Source: Manis javanica
Taxonomy: Eukaryota; Chordata; Mammalia; Pholidota; Manidae
Assembly: GCF_040802235.1 (NCBI RefSeq)
Contig: NC_133167.1
Location: forward strand, 13,818,501 to 13,882,500
Direction: 5' to 3'
Length of the DNA stretch: 64,000 nt
This document shows positions 48,201-61,590 of the stretch, piece by piece. The position numbers and the translations under genes are program-made. Position 1 is the first letter of the stretch, and each line of letters opens with the position of its first letter. The notes beneath the pieces were generated by a model. The model worked only from the letters and a program-made list of their open reading frames with translations, did no database searches and was not told the DNA's origin.

Positions 48201-51200
48201 ACATCTCTGTCTTCCTGACATTTCCGGCCAGTGGCAGAGGCAAGAAACGTCCAAATAGCATATGAAGTGTTGCATAGGGATGAAGCCCCAGGTTTTACTC
48301 TAAGAAATTGTAAACTTGATTGAGTTTAAGTGGGAACATTCTGGGTGGTCCTGGCACCCTAGAACATGCTAGAATAGGGATATGCCTTCACTTACCACTA
48401 CTCATCAGATATTCTCGGAAGAGAGGGCACCGGAACCAAAATGGGAGCACATGAAGATACGCAGTAAGGCCAGGAAACAGCTCTTTGAAGTTTGAGTAAT
48501 TCGTACAAAAATTTCCAAAGGCTCCAGTAACCAGCACTCCGTGGGGGTGAAACCCAAATATGTAGTTGTGACTTGGATCCAAATCACAGGTTTTGATGAG
48601 CTACAGTGCATTGACATTGAGATAAAAAAATAAAATGTTTCCCTGATTAGTTTCCAATATATAACAACAGGACTCATGATTAGATTTTGTGTCATGAGGA
48701 AATGGAGAATGTGACTCATTTTAGTTCCCTGGGTTAGCGCTATTTCCAAATTTTAAAACAATTTCCCGAGCCCAAAGCCCCTCACACACAGCCTGCTAAA
48801 TTCTGTCAATTTAGAGTCCAGTTAGTAATGGGCTGTTGCATGCTTGCTCCCTCTGAAGAGAGGGAAGCTTGAAATATGTGTGATGAAAACAAATTTCCAT
48901 TCATCTCCCAGCTCAAAACGCTACTATAAAAAACAATTCTACTCACATGAATTGGAAAATAGTCCTTAAAGTACCTCCAAACAGTCCAGCTTCTCACCCA
49001 ATTGGATCTCCTGCCTCCTTGCTCTGGGGTATGCCAGTCAAAGTAAAGCCACGTCAAATAAGGGACGTAGAGGAACCAGTAGTTATATATGATCAGCACC
49101 ACGATGAGTCCAATGCACACCTGTGCTGTAAAAAAGGCAAAGACCTCAAGAATCAGGGTCCATTAGCAGCTACTCACTGTACCATGCAGTCACTGTAGGG
49201 GGGATTTCATACATACAAAGTGCGTTAAGCTGAGCCTCAATTAAGCAAGGTAATATAACAAGACAGCGATGGTACAGTATTATTTACCATGTATTGGATA
49301 CTAACTGTACACCAACTATTGAATTGTGTACTCTGCCAAAAGATTGTCTGTCACTTAATCCTGAAAGAGCCACAGTATCTTAATGTCCTTTTTATAGAAA
49401 AGAAAATGGAAGTGCGGAGAGGTTAAATGAATTGCTAGAGCCGCACAGAACATTTAGTGGTTGAGCTGTCCAAATTTAAGTCTGCTCTCAAAGTCTGTGG
49501 CCCTGCACTGCCTCCCTAACGTGACCTAGGGAGGGATCATGAGTGACAGGAGGCACGCGGAGGGGTTCCTACTACAGGTGTTCACCTTGCTGAGCAGCCT
49601 TATTCATGTGCCCTTCCAACAGGGAAAAGGAAAACTTCATTTTCAGGAACTCTGTTGCCCGAGATAGACATGGCATAGGAGAAACTGTGTACATCTTAGC
49701 TCCTCTCACACTACTTGCAACATTTCACAAGGACAAGGCAAGAGCCATATTGCTTGTGCATCTAATGACACAGCTTCAAAATACATGAAGTAAGGCACAG
49801 TCGCAGGGGGGCCATCAGGTGAGAATTTGGGGATCAACAGAGGTGAGGCTCAGAACCTCACCCCCTCTGCTTTGAGAGAAATCTTCTCCATCCGTGGATG
49901 TCTTGCTGCCCTTGTCTAGCCTGGATTAATACTTAGTCCATAGGCACACACCTGATCATCTGATCATCTACATTTGCCCTCTTACAGCACTAAACTATGT
50001 TTTCTACCTTTATCTTGCATCTACCTACCACTTCAGCATTTTATTAAAAATAAAAATAATAATAATAGGAGAAATGTGGGATCAACATATAAATCAAGTA
50101 CAAAAATCAAACGAATATTCATATTTGACCTGATTGTTTATAGGTCATAATGCGTGATCAAAACCGAAAGTTTCTGTGATGAATGCCCTTGTACTGTTCA
50201 CCATGTAAGAATTTATTCCCTATGTAAGAATTCGTTCACCATGTAAGAACTTGTTCGTTATGCTTCAGAAGATTGGAGACTGACGAGAATTAGGCTTGAG
50301 ATGGATTAATGATTGTACATTGAGCGTTGACCCCCCTATACTGAATTTTATTGTTGTTAACAACCATTTGATCAATAAATATGAGAGATGCCCTCTCAAA
50401 AAAAAAAAAAATACATGAAGTAAGAGCGGACAAAACTTGACCAGGGTGGTAGTGCCATGAATGTTTGCCTTAAAGTGAAACATTAGCTAAGCTAGAAATT
50501 TTCTTTTCGCATGTGTGCTATGTATTATACTAAAAAATGTTAAAAGAGAAATACATCAATGAAGGAGGAGGAGGGGAGTGTAAAGACATAAAGTGTAAAG
50601 ACATAAAGCACACAGTAAGTGCTCAATAAATGCCAGCTCTTACTATCGCTTTGCAGGGTGCCACTGCGTCTTTCTCTTCTGTTGCCTGCTGCAGTCTCTA
50701 ACTGAGCGCTGACTTCAGTCCCCCAAAGGCCTGCCCATCCCCTGCTGACTTTGTGAAGAAGGGCTCGGTCCCCAGAGTCCCTTCATGGTGTCTGAGTAAC
50801 AGCACCTTGACCTATTATAGTTTCATAGATTAATTTTTTTGTTTTGGGCCAAAAAGTGGAGCATGCATTTACATTTCTGGAAATACTTAAATCAATACAT
50901 TTCCCAGTATCCATTTAACTCACATATAGAAGTGAACCAACTGACTCACTCTCTCTAAGGTGGGTCAAAGTTTGTTAAGAGAGAGTGAACGGTTAAGGAA
51001 GATGTACCCTCTTCCATGCTGTTGGGGTGTTTTGTTATGATCTGGAACAGCCAACAGTTTCCACTGAGTCCAGAAGCAAGGCCAAAAGACTGTCGTTTAC
51101 CTTTATTCCTTCCAGGGGCATTCCATTTTGCTTCACCTGCTTCCCTCTAGCCAGGTCTGCATGCTGACAATTTACTGCCATGACTAGTTTTCTGTTTATC

Positions 51201-53833
51201 TTACTAAAATATGCACAAAAGATTTAAGTAACTTAGGTAGGTCTCACTATGCCACACTCTGTGCAGGAGCAGGTGAGCGGGGTGCGGCAGGGAAGGCAGG
51301 GCCAGTTATTGAGGAGGGGCCTCTCCCACCACCTCGTTTCTGCCCCCTGGCAGTCCTCAAAGTACACCTCACTCTCCCCATTTGCACTTGTGGGAACTGA
51401 GGCTCGGGGAGTTGGCATGTCCGAGGGATCTGAACGTGGCTCAGCCTAATCCCTAAACCAGACACCCCTCCCCCACCTTTTTTTTAAACTAAACTATCCC
51501 AAGTTAATGGAATTGGGGACATAAACTTAAGAGGTATTCATGACAAGTGCATAAGCAAGTTCATAAGCCTAAAGAATCAGGCAGATGGGAGGTTCTGTTT
51601 TCCTTACTGTAACGATGGAGAGACTGAGACCAAAAGCAAATGGACTTAATTTCCATCAGAGTGAGTCAAGAGCGATCCCGAAATAAAGTCCCCCGGCTAG
51701 TAATTCAGTGTTCCACGAATGCAATTACATGTCCTCTACTTGCGTGTCTCTTTAACATTCGCTCAATGTTTTGTGTGCATCGTGGTTAAGACTTGGATCT
51801 GGAGTTGGACTGCTTATGTTGGCATCTGCCACCGACTAACTGCCTGACCTGGAGCAAGTGCTTTCATTTCTTGAGCCTCAAGTCCTTTACCTGTGAAATG
51901 GGCTAGGAACTGCCCCTGTTTGTGGGGAGGACAAACAGTGCCTGGCACAGAGCAAGTGCTTGACACATGGGAGCCACACGTGGAGAATGTAAGAAGTAAA
52001 ACGAGACCAGATATCACCCACATTCTTATCACTCAACAAACAGCACTGTTAGAATTTTCCTTGTGGTCTTTTTTCCCTATGAACAGGTTATGTTTCCTCA
52101 ACATGGCTGATCCCACATCTTTTTTATTCTGCATTTTATCCCTCAGAATTATCTCACATTAGCCGTTGATACTATAAATTTGGCATTAAAACCTCTTCAT
52201 AAGTGTTATTTTTGATGACTGATGAACATTTCACTGATTGTCAGTGCTAATTTAACCATTCTTTTATTTCTGATAATGTGGGCTTCTGACAAATTCTGCA
52301 AACATAATCTTGCATAAGTTTTTCCACATTTTCATTACTTCCATAGGGCAGTAAGTAAGACACTGGACCACGGAGCAGAAACATCTTTGTCACTTGATAT
52401 AATTTAAACTCTCACCCCACACATTGCATACATTCTTTTATATTTCATATCATAAACAGCACCAAAATAGTTTTTTAATCCCTTGATCCTAAATTGGATC
52501 GAAAGAAAAAAACACTATGAAAACTAGGTGACCGGATCACCTCTATTTTCTATTTTTATCCCATTAAGCAATCCAAAGTAACATGATTCTTCTAAACTGG
52601 AGGCCACAAAGAAGAAGAAGATACAAGTCTACTCCAAATACACCGTGTGACTCTCAAAACTGATGTTGACACCTTCTAAAATCATCCAGATTCACAAACC
52701 AAGGTGCATGGAAGGCCTGAATTTCAGTTGCCTCGACTTAGGCATATTCTGAATGAAAAGCCCCAAGTCAGCCCCCACCGCATCTCACTCCATTTTTACT
52801 TATTTCCCATAGATTCCATTTTCTCTGCATTGTTGAGGAAGCTGCTTCCACTCATGTTTTCTATTGAGGTGAAATTCACATAACATAAATTAGCTATTTT
52901 AAGAATCAATCCAGAGGCACCCAGTACATTCACAGTGGTGCAATGACCCCTTCCACCGAGTTCGGAAACATTTAGGTCATTCCAAAAGAAAACTCTGCTC
53001 CATTAAGCAGTTACTCCCTATTCCCCGCTTCTTGCCCCAGCAGCCACCGATTTGCGTTCTATTTCCATGGGTTTACCTATTCTAGGTATTTCATATAAAT
53101 AGAATGATCCCATCTGTAACCTACTGTGGACTTTCCTTAACATCAGGTTTTTGAGGTTCACCCACGTTGTTGCATGTATCAGTACTTCATTCCCCTTTTT
53201 GAGTAAGTAACACTCCCATCTATGGATACATTGCAATCTGTCTGGTCAGCTATAGATGCAACAGTTGGGATGTTTCCACAGAAACAAAAAAGATGCAGTC
53301 AAAGTGTATGGCATCATCATAAAATTTAGCACTACCAATAGTCAAAATGATGCCTCTTGGTACGATCAAATGGGAAATACGCCCCCCCACCACCTCCCCG
53401 CCATCACCGTTGTGGTCTTCTTGCCAAAAAGGCTAAACTGACTCTAATCATGAGAACGTAGTAGGCAAGCCCAGACCGTGGGACACTCTACAAGGAAATG
53501 AGCTGGGCTATTTAAAGAAGATCAATGCTATAAGTGATGAAAAAAGAAAAGAGGTAGGAAATGGTCTAGTTTTAAAGAAAAATTTGAAGACAGGGAAATT
53601 TGAATACAAGTCATGTTCAAAAATATTTTATAAGATATTAGATAAGATTATTGCTATCACTGACAAATTTCTTGGGTATGACAATGGGATTGTGATTATG
53701 CAGAAAATCCTTGTTTTCAGAGACACATTCTATAGTACTTGTGATGAAGTCCCAAGATGTCTACAACTTTCTGTATATTTTCAATGGTTTAACAGCAACA
53801 ATAACAAAGTGTGTGTGTGTGTGTGTGTGTGGA

Positions 53834-53869
<36 letters not shown>

Positions 53870-56800
53870 CAGATGTGGCAAAATGCTAAGAGCTGGTGAA
53901 TCTAGGTAAAAGAAATGTTTACTGAACTATTCTTTTAATACTTCTATAAGTTTGAGAATTTTCAAAATTAAAAGATGGGGGAATATGTGTCCCACATATA
54001 AGTGATAAAATGCATAGCAGGTAAAATGCACTGCTGCCTGGCTGGGAACAAACTGGAACCTCACAAGAGAGACAGCCCTACATTTGCAGAAAAGTCTTGA
54101 CTTCCAATCTCATACATGTAGCAGGGATGATGGAGCCAATGACCCAGTTTCAGCTTCAAAGACACCTTTGGATAAGCCTAGCTTTATGGAAAATAAGTGT
54201 TCTACCAAAATCAGGAATGTAAATTTCACTTTTTTCCAATGAACTGAAGACTTTTGGCAAGGAGTAGTGGAAAGGTCTATGGCTTTGGGGAGGTGGAGGG
54301 TCCTTCAGCACTTATGTGCACACTGGTCATTGCTTCACATGATGAGCTCTTGAATAATGAGCTTCCTCTGCTCCTCCAGCATGTCTGACTCCAGTGCACT
54401 CACCTGGATACTTACAATCAGGGAAAATGGTGCTGAACGAGAAAGTACAAATGGAAATGCAATGCAGTGTCTCCCCATGGTAACTGCTCCATCAATGTCA
54501 GTGGAATTTGAAAAGTAAATGAATCTTACTAACATACTTTGCCGATAGGTACTTCTTCAGCCAAAGGTGTAATATATGTAAAGTGATAAATTCCTTAAAT
54601 TCTAGGTGTTGTTCTATCAGTTTTTCAAAATTTAAGACAGTATTTATAATATGGAAAAATAATTGGTTAGTGTAACTTAAATAATACAAAGAAAACTTTC
54701 AGAATGATGGTGTATAAGAAATGCTCAATAATACGTTAGTTATTAACCACCATTAACTGCTTGAGATCTTCAAAACACCAATTTCATATGTCTCAATCCA
54801 ATATATTTGGTTTGTTCTCCAGTGCATATATTATCTTGATAAACATAAATTTTTCAAATTAGGAGGAAAAAATATACCAAAATACTAACAGTAATTATCT
54901 CTGGATGAGAATATGGAATTTCTCTAGTCTTTTTTTTCTCTGTGCTTTTTTACATTTTCCAATTTTTCTAATGATTAGTGTGCATCTTATGATCAAAGCT
55001 TATTTTGTAAAAAGAAATAAAATGGCTCCACTAAAGGGAAAGAAACTATGCAGAACAAGTCTACTTATGTAAGTATATTCTTGTCTTTAACATGATTCTA
55101 TTAAATTTCCATGAGCAAACTGCATCAGAAAAACATTGTGAATATGGAAGGCTTACTTACTTGCATTAGTCACCAATATTAAAAAATAAATGAAAATATT
55201 TAACTATATGTTACACACATATTAACTCATATTAACTTGTATGATACAACTTTCCCACTTGTATGTAAGAAATTTTCATTTTTCCTCCTATGAAAACTGT
55301 TTCTATGCTTATTTTAACCATTTACCATAGGATAGAGAAAGAAATGGAATCAGAGGCAAGCAAAACCTTTTAGCACATCACTTTCCTTCTTACTCCTGAG
55401 GTATTGTATCTCAAAACACAATCAGAGCTATCTGCTGAATATAAGAAAGTAAACCTAACATTCTTCTGATTTTTAAAATTCCTGTTTTCTGAAAACATGC
55501 CTCTTACACAGAGTTTCTCAGGATGATGCTTAAAGAAAAATGAGCATTTGCAGCACAGTATTCCTCAGATGTGGGTCTGTACCACATTGCTTTTAAGAAG
55601 TATTGCTTAAAGGGAACTACGTTTTTCTTGTTTAAAAGCATATTCATTATTGGACCTACTTCTCTGCCTAGTGAAGGCAAATAAATTGTAGCAAGGTGAA
55701 AACAGTCCCGTGTTCTTAATATTTCAGAAAGATTTATAAGCTTAAAGACAAAATATGCACAAATACTTCGTGTAGTCACAAACTGAAACTCATGGAGATA
55801 AGCCGTAATACAAGAGACAAAATAGGTTTGTGTTAAGTCCAAGAATCTAGTATGAATCACTAGAGTGAATGTTAAGATGCAATCCCTCAAGATTTTCCAG
55901 ATTAAAGAAACTTAAAAAGACATTACTGAATACATTATGTGGATTCCTCTGCTATAAAGGACATTCACAAGGCAATTGCTGAATTATGAATAGGGTCTTT
56001 GTATGGATTAGATCATAGTTCTGCATCACTAGAAGTTTTCTGATTTGCATAACTGTTCTGTGGTTACATAAAACAATGTCCTTGGTTTCAGGAAACATAC
56101 ACTGAAGTACTTAAGGGTAAAGGAAAACCATGTCTGCAACTTACTCTTAAAGAGTTCAAAAAATAATTGTGTGTGTGTGTGGGGGGGGGGAGACAGAGAG
56201 ATAGAGAAAAGTAAAGGAAACATGGTAAAATGTTAATATTTGGGGAATCTGATGAAAGAATAGGAGATTTTTTTGTAGTTTTCTATAATTATTTCTGAAA
56301 TTATTGCCAAATAAAAAGCTTTAAGAAATTTAATGGCCCTCCCTGAGACCTACAGAAGCAAAATCTCTGGGGAATTTGTACTTTAACAAAAATCTCCAAG
56401 TGATTCATAAATATGCTTTAAAGTTTGAAAACTTCTGCTATAAATAAAATCATACAGTGGAAGACTCAATATTTTGAGGTGTCAATTTCTCTCCAAATGA
56501 ATCTATAATGTCAATCAGAAAACAATCCCAATGAAAATCCCAGCAGGCTTTTCTCCAGAAATCAATAAGCTGATTCTAAAGTGCATATGGAAACACAAAG
56601 GACCTATGAGAGTAAAAATAACCCTGACAAAAAAGAACAAAGTTTGAGAACCAACACTCTTTGATTTCATAAATATTATAAAGCTACAGTAATCAAGACA
56701 GCCTTGTATACTGGCATCAAGATAGATCAATGGGATAGGACAGAATCTACAAATAGACCCACATATTTATGGACAATTGCCTTTGACAAAGGCACAAGGT

Positions 56801-59800
56801 TAATGCTGTGGAGAAAAGATAGTTGTTTTTTTAAAAAAACAAATAGGGCTGGACAATTGGATTATACATATGCCAAAAAAAATGAACTTAGACCTTGCAT
56901 CATATACCAAAGTACACCCCAAATGGGTCATAATCCTATTTGTAAAACCTAAAATTATAGAACTTGTAGAGGAAAACAAAGAAAATCTTTGTGACCTGGG
57001 ATTAAGCAAAGATTTTTTAGATATACAACCAAAAACACAATCCATAAAGAAAATACAGATAAGTTGGACTTGATCAAGATTAAAGACTTCTGCTCTTCAA
57101 AAGGCACTGTGTAGAGAATGCAAAGATAACCCACAGAGTGGAAGAAAAATCTATTACAAAACATAAGCCTGATAAAAGGCTTGTATCCAGAAGAATGCAA
57201 AGAACTCTCAAAACTCAGTAACAGGAAAGGAAGCACCCCAACTAAAAAATGGGCCAAGATTTAAACAGGTACTTCAACAAAGATATAAAGATGGCAAATA
57301 AACACATGAAAAGATGCTCAACATCATTGGTCATTAGGGAAATGCAAACCAAAGCCACAATGAAATACCATTAGACACCGATTAAGATCATAAAGACTAA
57401 AATCACTGACCATTATCAAGTGAGGGCAAAGATACTGAGCAACTGGCACTCTCATGCACTGCTGGTGGGAATGCAAAATGGCACAAGGAAGGTGGGGGGA
57501 GAAAGTTCAGCAGTTTCTTAAAAAGTTAACCCTGCTCCTACCCTACCATGATTCTAGGTTTTCCCCAAAACTAAAAAAGCATATGTTCATACAAAGACTT
57601 GTAGGCAGAAATTCACAGCAGCATTATTCCTAATAGTTAAACCCAAATAGTCATCTACAGATGAATGGACAATTTGCAATGTATCTGTTTGACAGAATAT
57701 AACTTCAGAAAACAAAAGGCAATAACTTTTTATGCATAAATCAAGAATAAATCTTAAAATAATTATGTTGAGTGAAAGAAGCCAGAGCAAAAAAGGACAT
57801 ACAATGTGACTACATTTCTATGAAACATTAGAAAATGAAACTAATCTATATGTCAGAAAGCACATCAATGCATGGAGAAGACAGGCAGAGAGGGACTACA
57901 AAGGGGACAGGAGAAACCTTTGGGGATGATGGCTATGTTCACTCTGTTAATTGTGGTAATGGTTTCTTGGGGATATATACATATATATATGTATGTATAT
58001 ATCACAACATATCAAACTGTATACTTTAAATATGTACAGTTTACTACATGTCAATTTTGCTGCAATAAGGCTGTTTAAGTATGTAAATAAACAAACCCAC
58101 TTAGTAAAAGATCATGGTCCCATTCAATGTGGTTTTCTGAAGATACTTCATTTTTGAGCCTTAGTTTTTTCATCTAAAAAAATTAATCTAATAATCCCTG
58201 TCACATGGGGTTGTCCATTGAAAGCAGTCAATAAATGTTGGCTCTTTTTTGGTTTCCCACTTTTCAGTTAGCTGGTTGGTAGCATGCAAGCTAGTCAGTA
58301 ATGTTTTGTTTCTTGAATATTAAGACTGGATGACAGGTGATTCAGCAATCAGCAATCCCACGCCTGGGTAATTATCTGAAGGAAATGAAATCACTATCTC
58401 AGAAAGATATCCGCACTGTCTGTGTTCACTGAAGCATTACTTACAACAGCCAAGACATGGAAACACCTTAAGTGATGGGTGAATGGATAAAGAAAATTGG
58501 TGTCTGTGTACACGCACACACACAGGAATATTATTCAGCCATTAAAAGGAAGGAACCCCTGCCATTTGTGATGACATGAATGGACCCTAAGGTACATTAT
58601 GCTACATGGATTAAGTCAGATAGGGAGAGACAAATACTGTACGATCCTATATGTGGAATCTAAAAAAAATCTAACTCATAGGTAGAGAACAGATTGGTGG
58701 CTGCTGGGGATAAGGGCATAGACCAATGGGTGAAGTATGTCAAAAGGTACAAACTTCCAGTTATAAGATAAGTAAGTCCTGGGGATGTAATGTACAGCAT
58801 ATTGACCATAGTTAACAATGCCACAATGTATATTTGAAAGTTGCTGAGAGTAAATTTTGAAGGTTCTCATCACAAGGAAAAAAAGTTGTAACTATATATG
58901 GTAATGGATATTAATTAAATTTATTGTGGTCCTCACATTGCAATATATACATATATCAATCACTATGCTGTACACCTAAAATTAATACAATGTTGTAAGA
59001 TTGGATGACAGGTACTTAACATTTGTCTCAGAGAAACAGTGCTTGATTCATGACTAAATGAAACATTTGGTGATTCTTAAATATATCCCAGACTAACAGC
59101 TTAAACTCATTTCCTGAGGGTGGAAAGAAAAATGCATTCCAGGATTTGATCTAGAGATCTTAAAATACACAGTTAATAAAACTCTCTTGTCACCACTGGA
59201 GGTAGCTATTACATCAACTCTTACTTTAAAACTGATAATGGAAAGACACTTTTATGCTATTCTTCCTGTAAGAATTGAATTGTTGGGTAGTCAAGCAGCC
59301 CTTGATGATGGTGAAAAATTATTCCTTGCATAAATTTTAGTTAATATGTGCAGAATATATGACTGAATAAGAAAACTACCATTTTACAGTCCCAAATAAA
59401 ATATTAATTCAGGCAAGGATCATTAATGGAGACTTAAGTCACTGCAGGAAAGGGCAATGGTCAATGGGAAACTTGTTTGCAGCATGCCAATTACCACCCC
59501 TCAGATTCCTTCCTGAACCCACTGATCACTCTTTGACATTAGTAATGAGACAACTAGCCATGACGTCTATTGTGACGTAATGCAATATGAAGGGTACAGT
59601 AGCACCCAAGAAAAAGTCCTGCCAAAAAGGTTTCACCTAAATCTTATCAAGCCTATAGATCTAAATTCCATTTTAGCAGAAATACAGGGGATTGAGGAAC
59701 AAGTCAACACTACAAAGAAGCAATCAGGGAAATTCTGAAAGTGAGACATTTTGCAGGACATGTAACTGGGCTTTCTTCAATGCCTCACGAACAAGGAAAC

Positions 59801-61527
59801 AAACAGGGGAACAGTGTTCTAAATTAGAAGACATAAAAACAAATGCAACACGAGAGGCTTGTTTGGATCCTGGTTCAAATAAATCACTGATAAAAGCCTA
59901 TTTTGACACCATTTAAGAAATATGAAGATGAGCTTAGTTTAGATGATTTTAAGCAACAATTATTAGTTATGCCACAGTGACAATGGCATGATGACTATGT
60001 AAAAAATATTTAAATTTTTTAAATTAAGGTATCATTGATATATACTTAAGAAGGTTTTACATGAAAAACATAATGGTTACTACATTCACCCATATTATCA
60101 AGTCCCCCCATACCCCACTGAAGTCACTGTCTATCAGTGTAGTAAGATGTCACAGAGTCACTACTTGTCTTCTCTTTGTCTTCTCTGTGCTATACTGTCT
60201 TCTCCATGACCTCCCACCGCTTCCCCTCCCTCCTACCCACCCTCCCCCACCCTTCCCCTTTAGTAATCACTAGTCCCTTCCTGGAGTCTGAGTATGCTGC
60301 TGTTCTGTTCCTTCAGTTTTGCTTCATTGTTATACTCCACAAATGAGAAAAATCAGAAAAATACTTAATTTTATATAGGCCTACTACTTAGAATTAAAAT
60401 ATCAAAATGTAATTTGTCTAAAAAATACTTCGGCAAAACCATTGATAAAAATGATTTGGCAAATTGTTAAATAATTATAAACCCAGGTAATGGGTGTATG
60501 GGAGTTCATACCTTTCTTTCTACTTTTCTGTATGTTTGAAATCTCTCCTAATAAAATTTCCAAAATACATAATACAAAATAATATGCTCCTAGTAACACA
60601 AATGTCAAATGCATGCAATGAAAGCACCTAAATGAATTGCCTGTCAAGCCACTGTAGTTTGATTTAAATTAGGACTCACTGGTCATGTCTAAGTCACAAG
60701 GCACACACATTTGACATCTGTGGCTCCACCACCCACTTCGAGCCATGTGACCTTGAGCAATTTACTTCCCCTCCAAGCTCCCTCATTTGTAAAGCGAGTA
60801 TAGGGGCAGTCCCTACCTCTCAGGGTTGCTGTGTGGCTTATATGGGTTAAGAGAAGTAGGGACCTGAGGGGTGGAGAGCTGCCCTTCTGGGTGACAGAGT
60901 GGAGACAGCCATTCAACAAGTATTTATTTCATACCATCCACGGGATAGGTGCATGCTGGGCGCTCCCTCACTGAGCTTGTGGACAAGGGTGGCGATACGG
61001 ACCTTTCTCAAGTCACTGCAGACATACACAAACACAAGCGATGATAAGTGACATGGAAGAAAAGGACAGTGGGCTATCAGAGACGTGCGCGGTGATTAGC
61101 AGGGAAGACCATCTCCAGGTTCAAGCTATTGAAGTGGGCAGTCTAATGGTTAAGGCAAGGACTCTGGGTAGAATATTTGGGTTCGCATCCAGGTCCTCCA
61201 TCTCTGACTAGCTGTGTGACTTCACCTCTTAGTTCCATCATCTGCACAATGAGTGCAAGAATGAACATTTCCTCCCTTATAGGGTTGTTGTAAAGATCAC
61301 TGTTGGTTATAGCGTATGGTGCTTAGAATAGTACTTGGCACATACTAAGCCCTGGAATAAGTGTACCTGTTATTACCTTCATGGTCTTCTGGTCCAGAGC
61401 AAAATGCAGTGTAATGCTCTCAACCCTGCCTCCCGGTTTGGCCTGTCAGGACTTTAATGAGTTAACGTTTTGAGATTCCTTATTCAGAAGAAGCATCGGT
61501 TGATTGAAAAGACTTTTTTTTCTCATT

Positions 61528-61590
<63 letters not shown>

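Larger units (their letters stand above)
44238..48395 (-). other. MOGAT1: MOGAT1 intron 3 (4.2 kb)
   Basis: Donor GTAAGT, acceptor CCCAAAG. It contains a GC-rich patch at about 45280-45420, an MLT1A-like LTR at 45478-45812, an L2 fragment at about 46255-46560 and a TCTG simple repeat at about 46793-46812. No gene is seen. Confidence 0.85.

Noticed and set aside
55504..55890. 128-codon minus-strand ORF
   Set aside because: AT-rich intronic DNA with an overlapping repeat neighbourhood and no recognisable domain.
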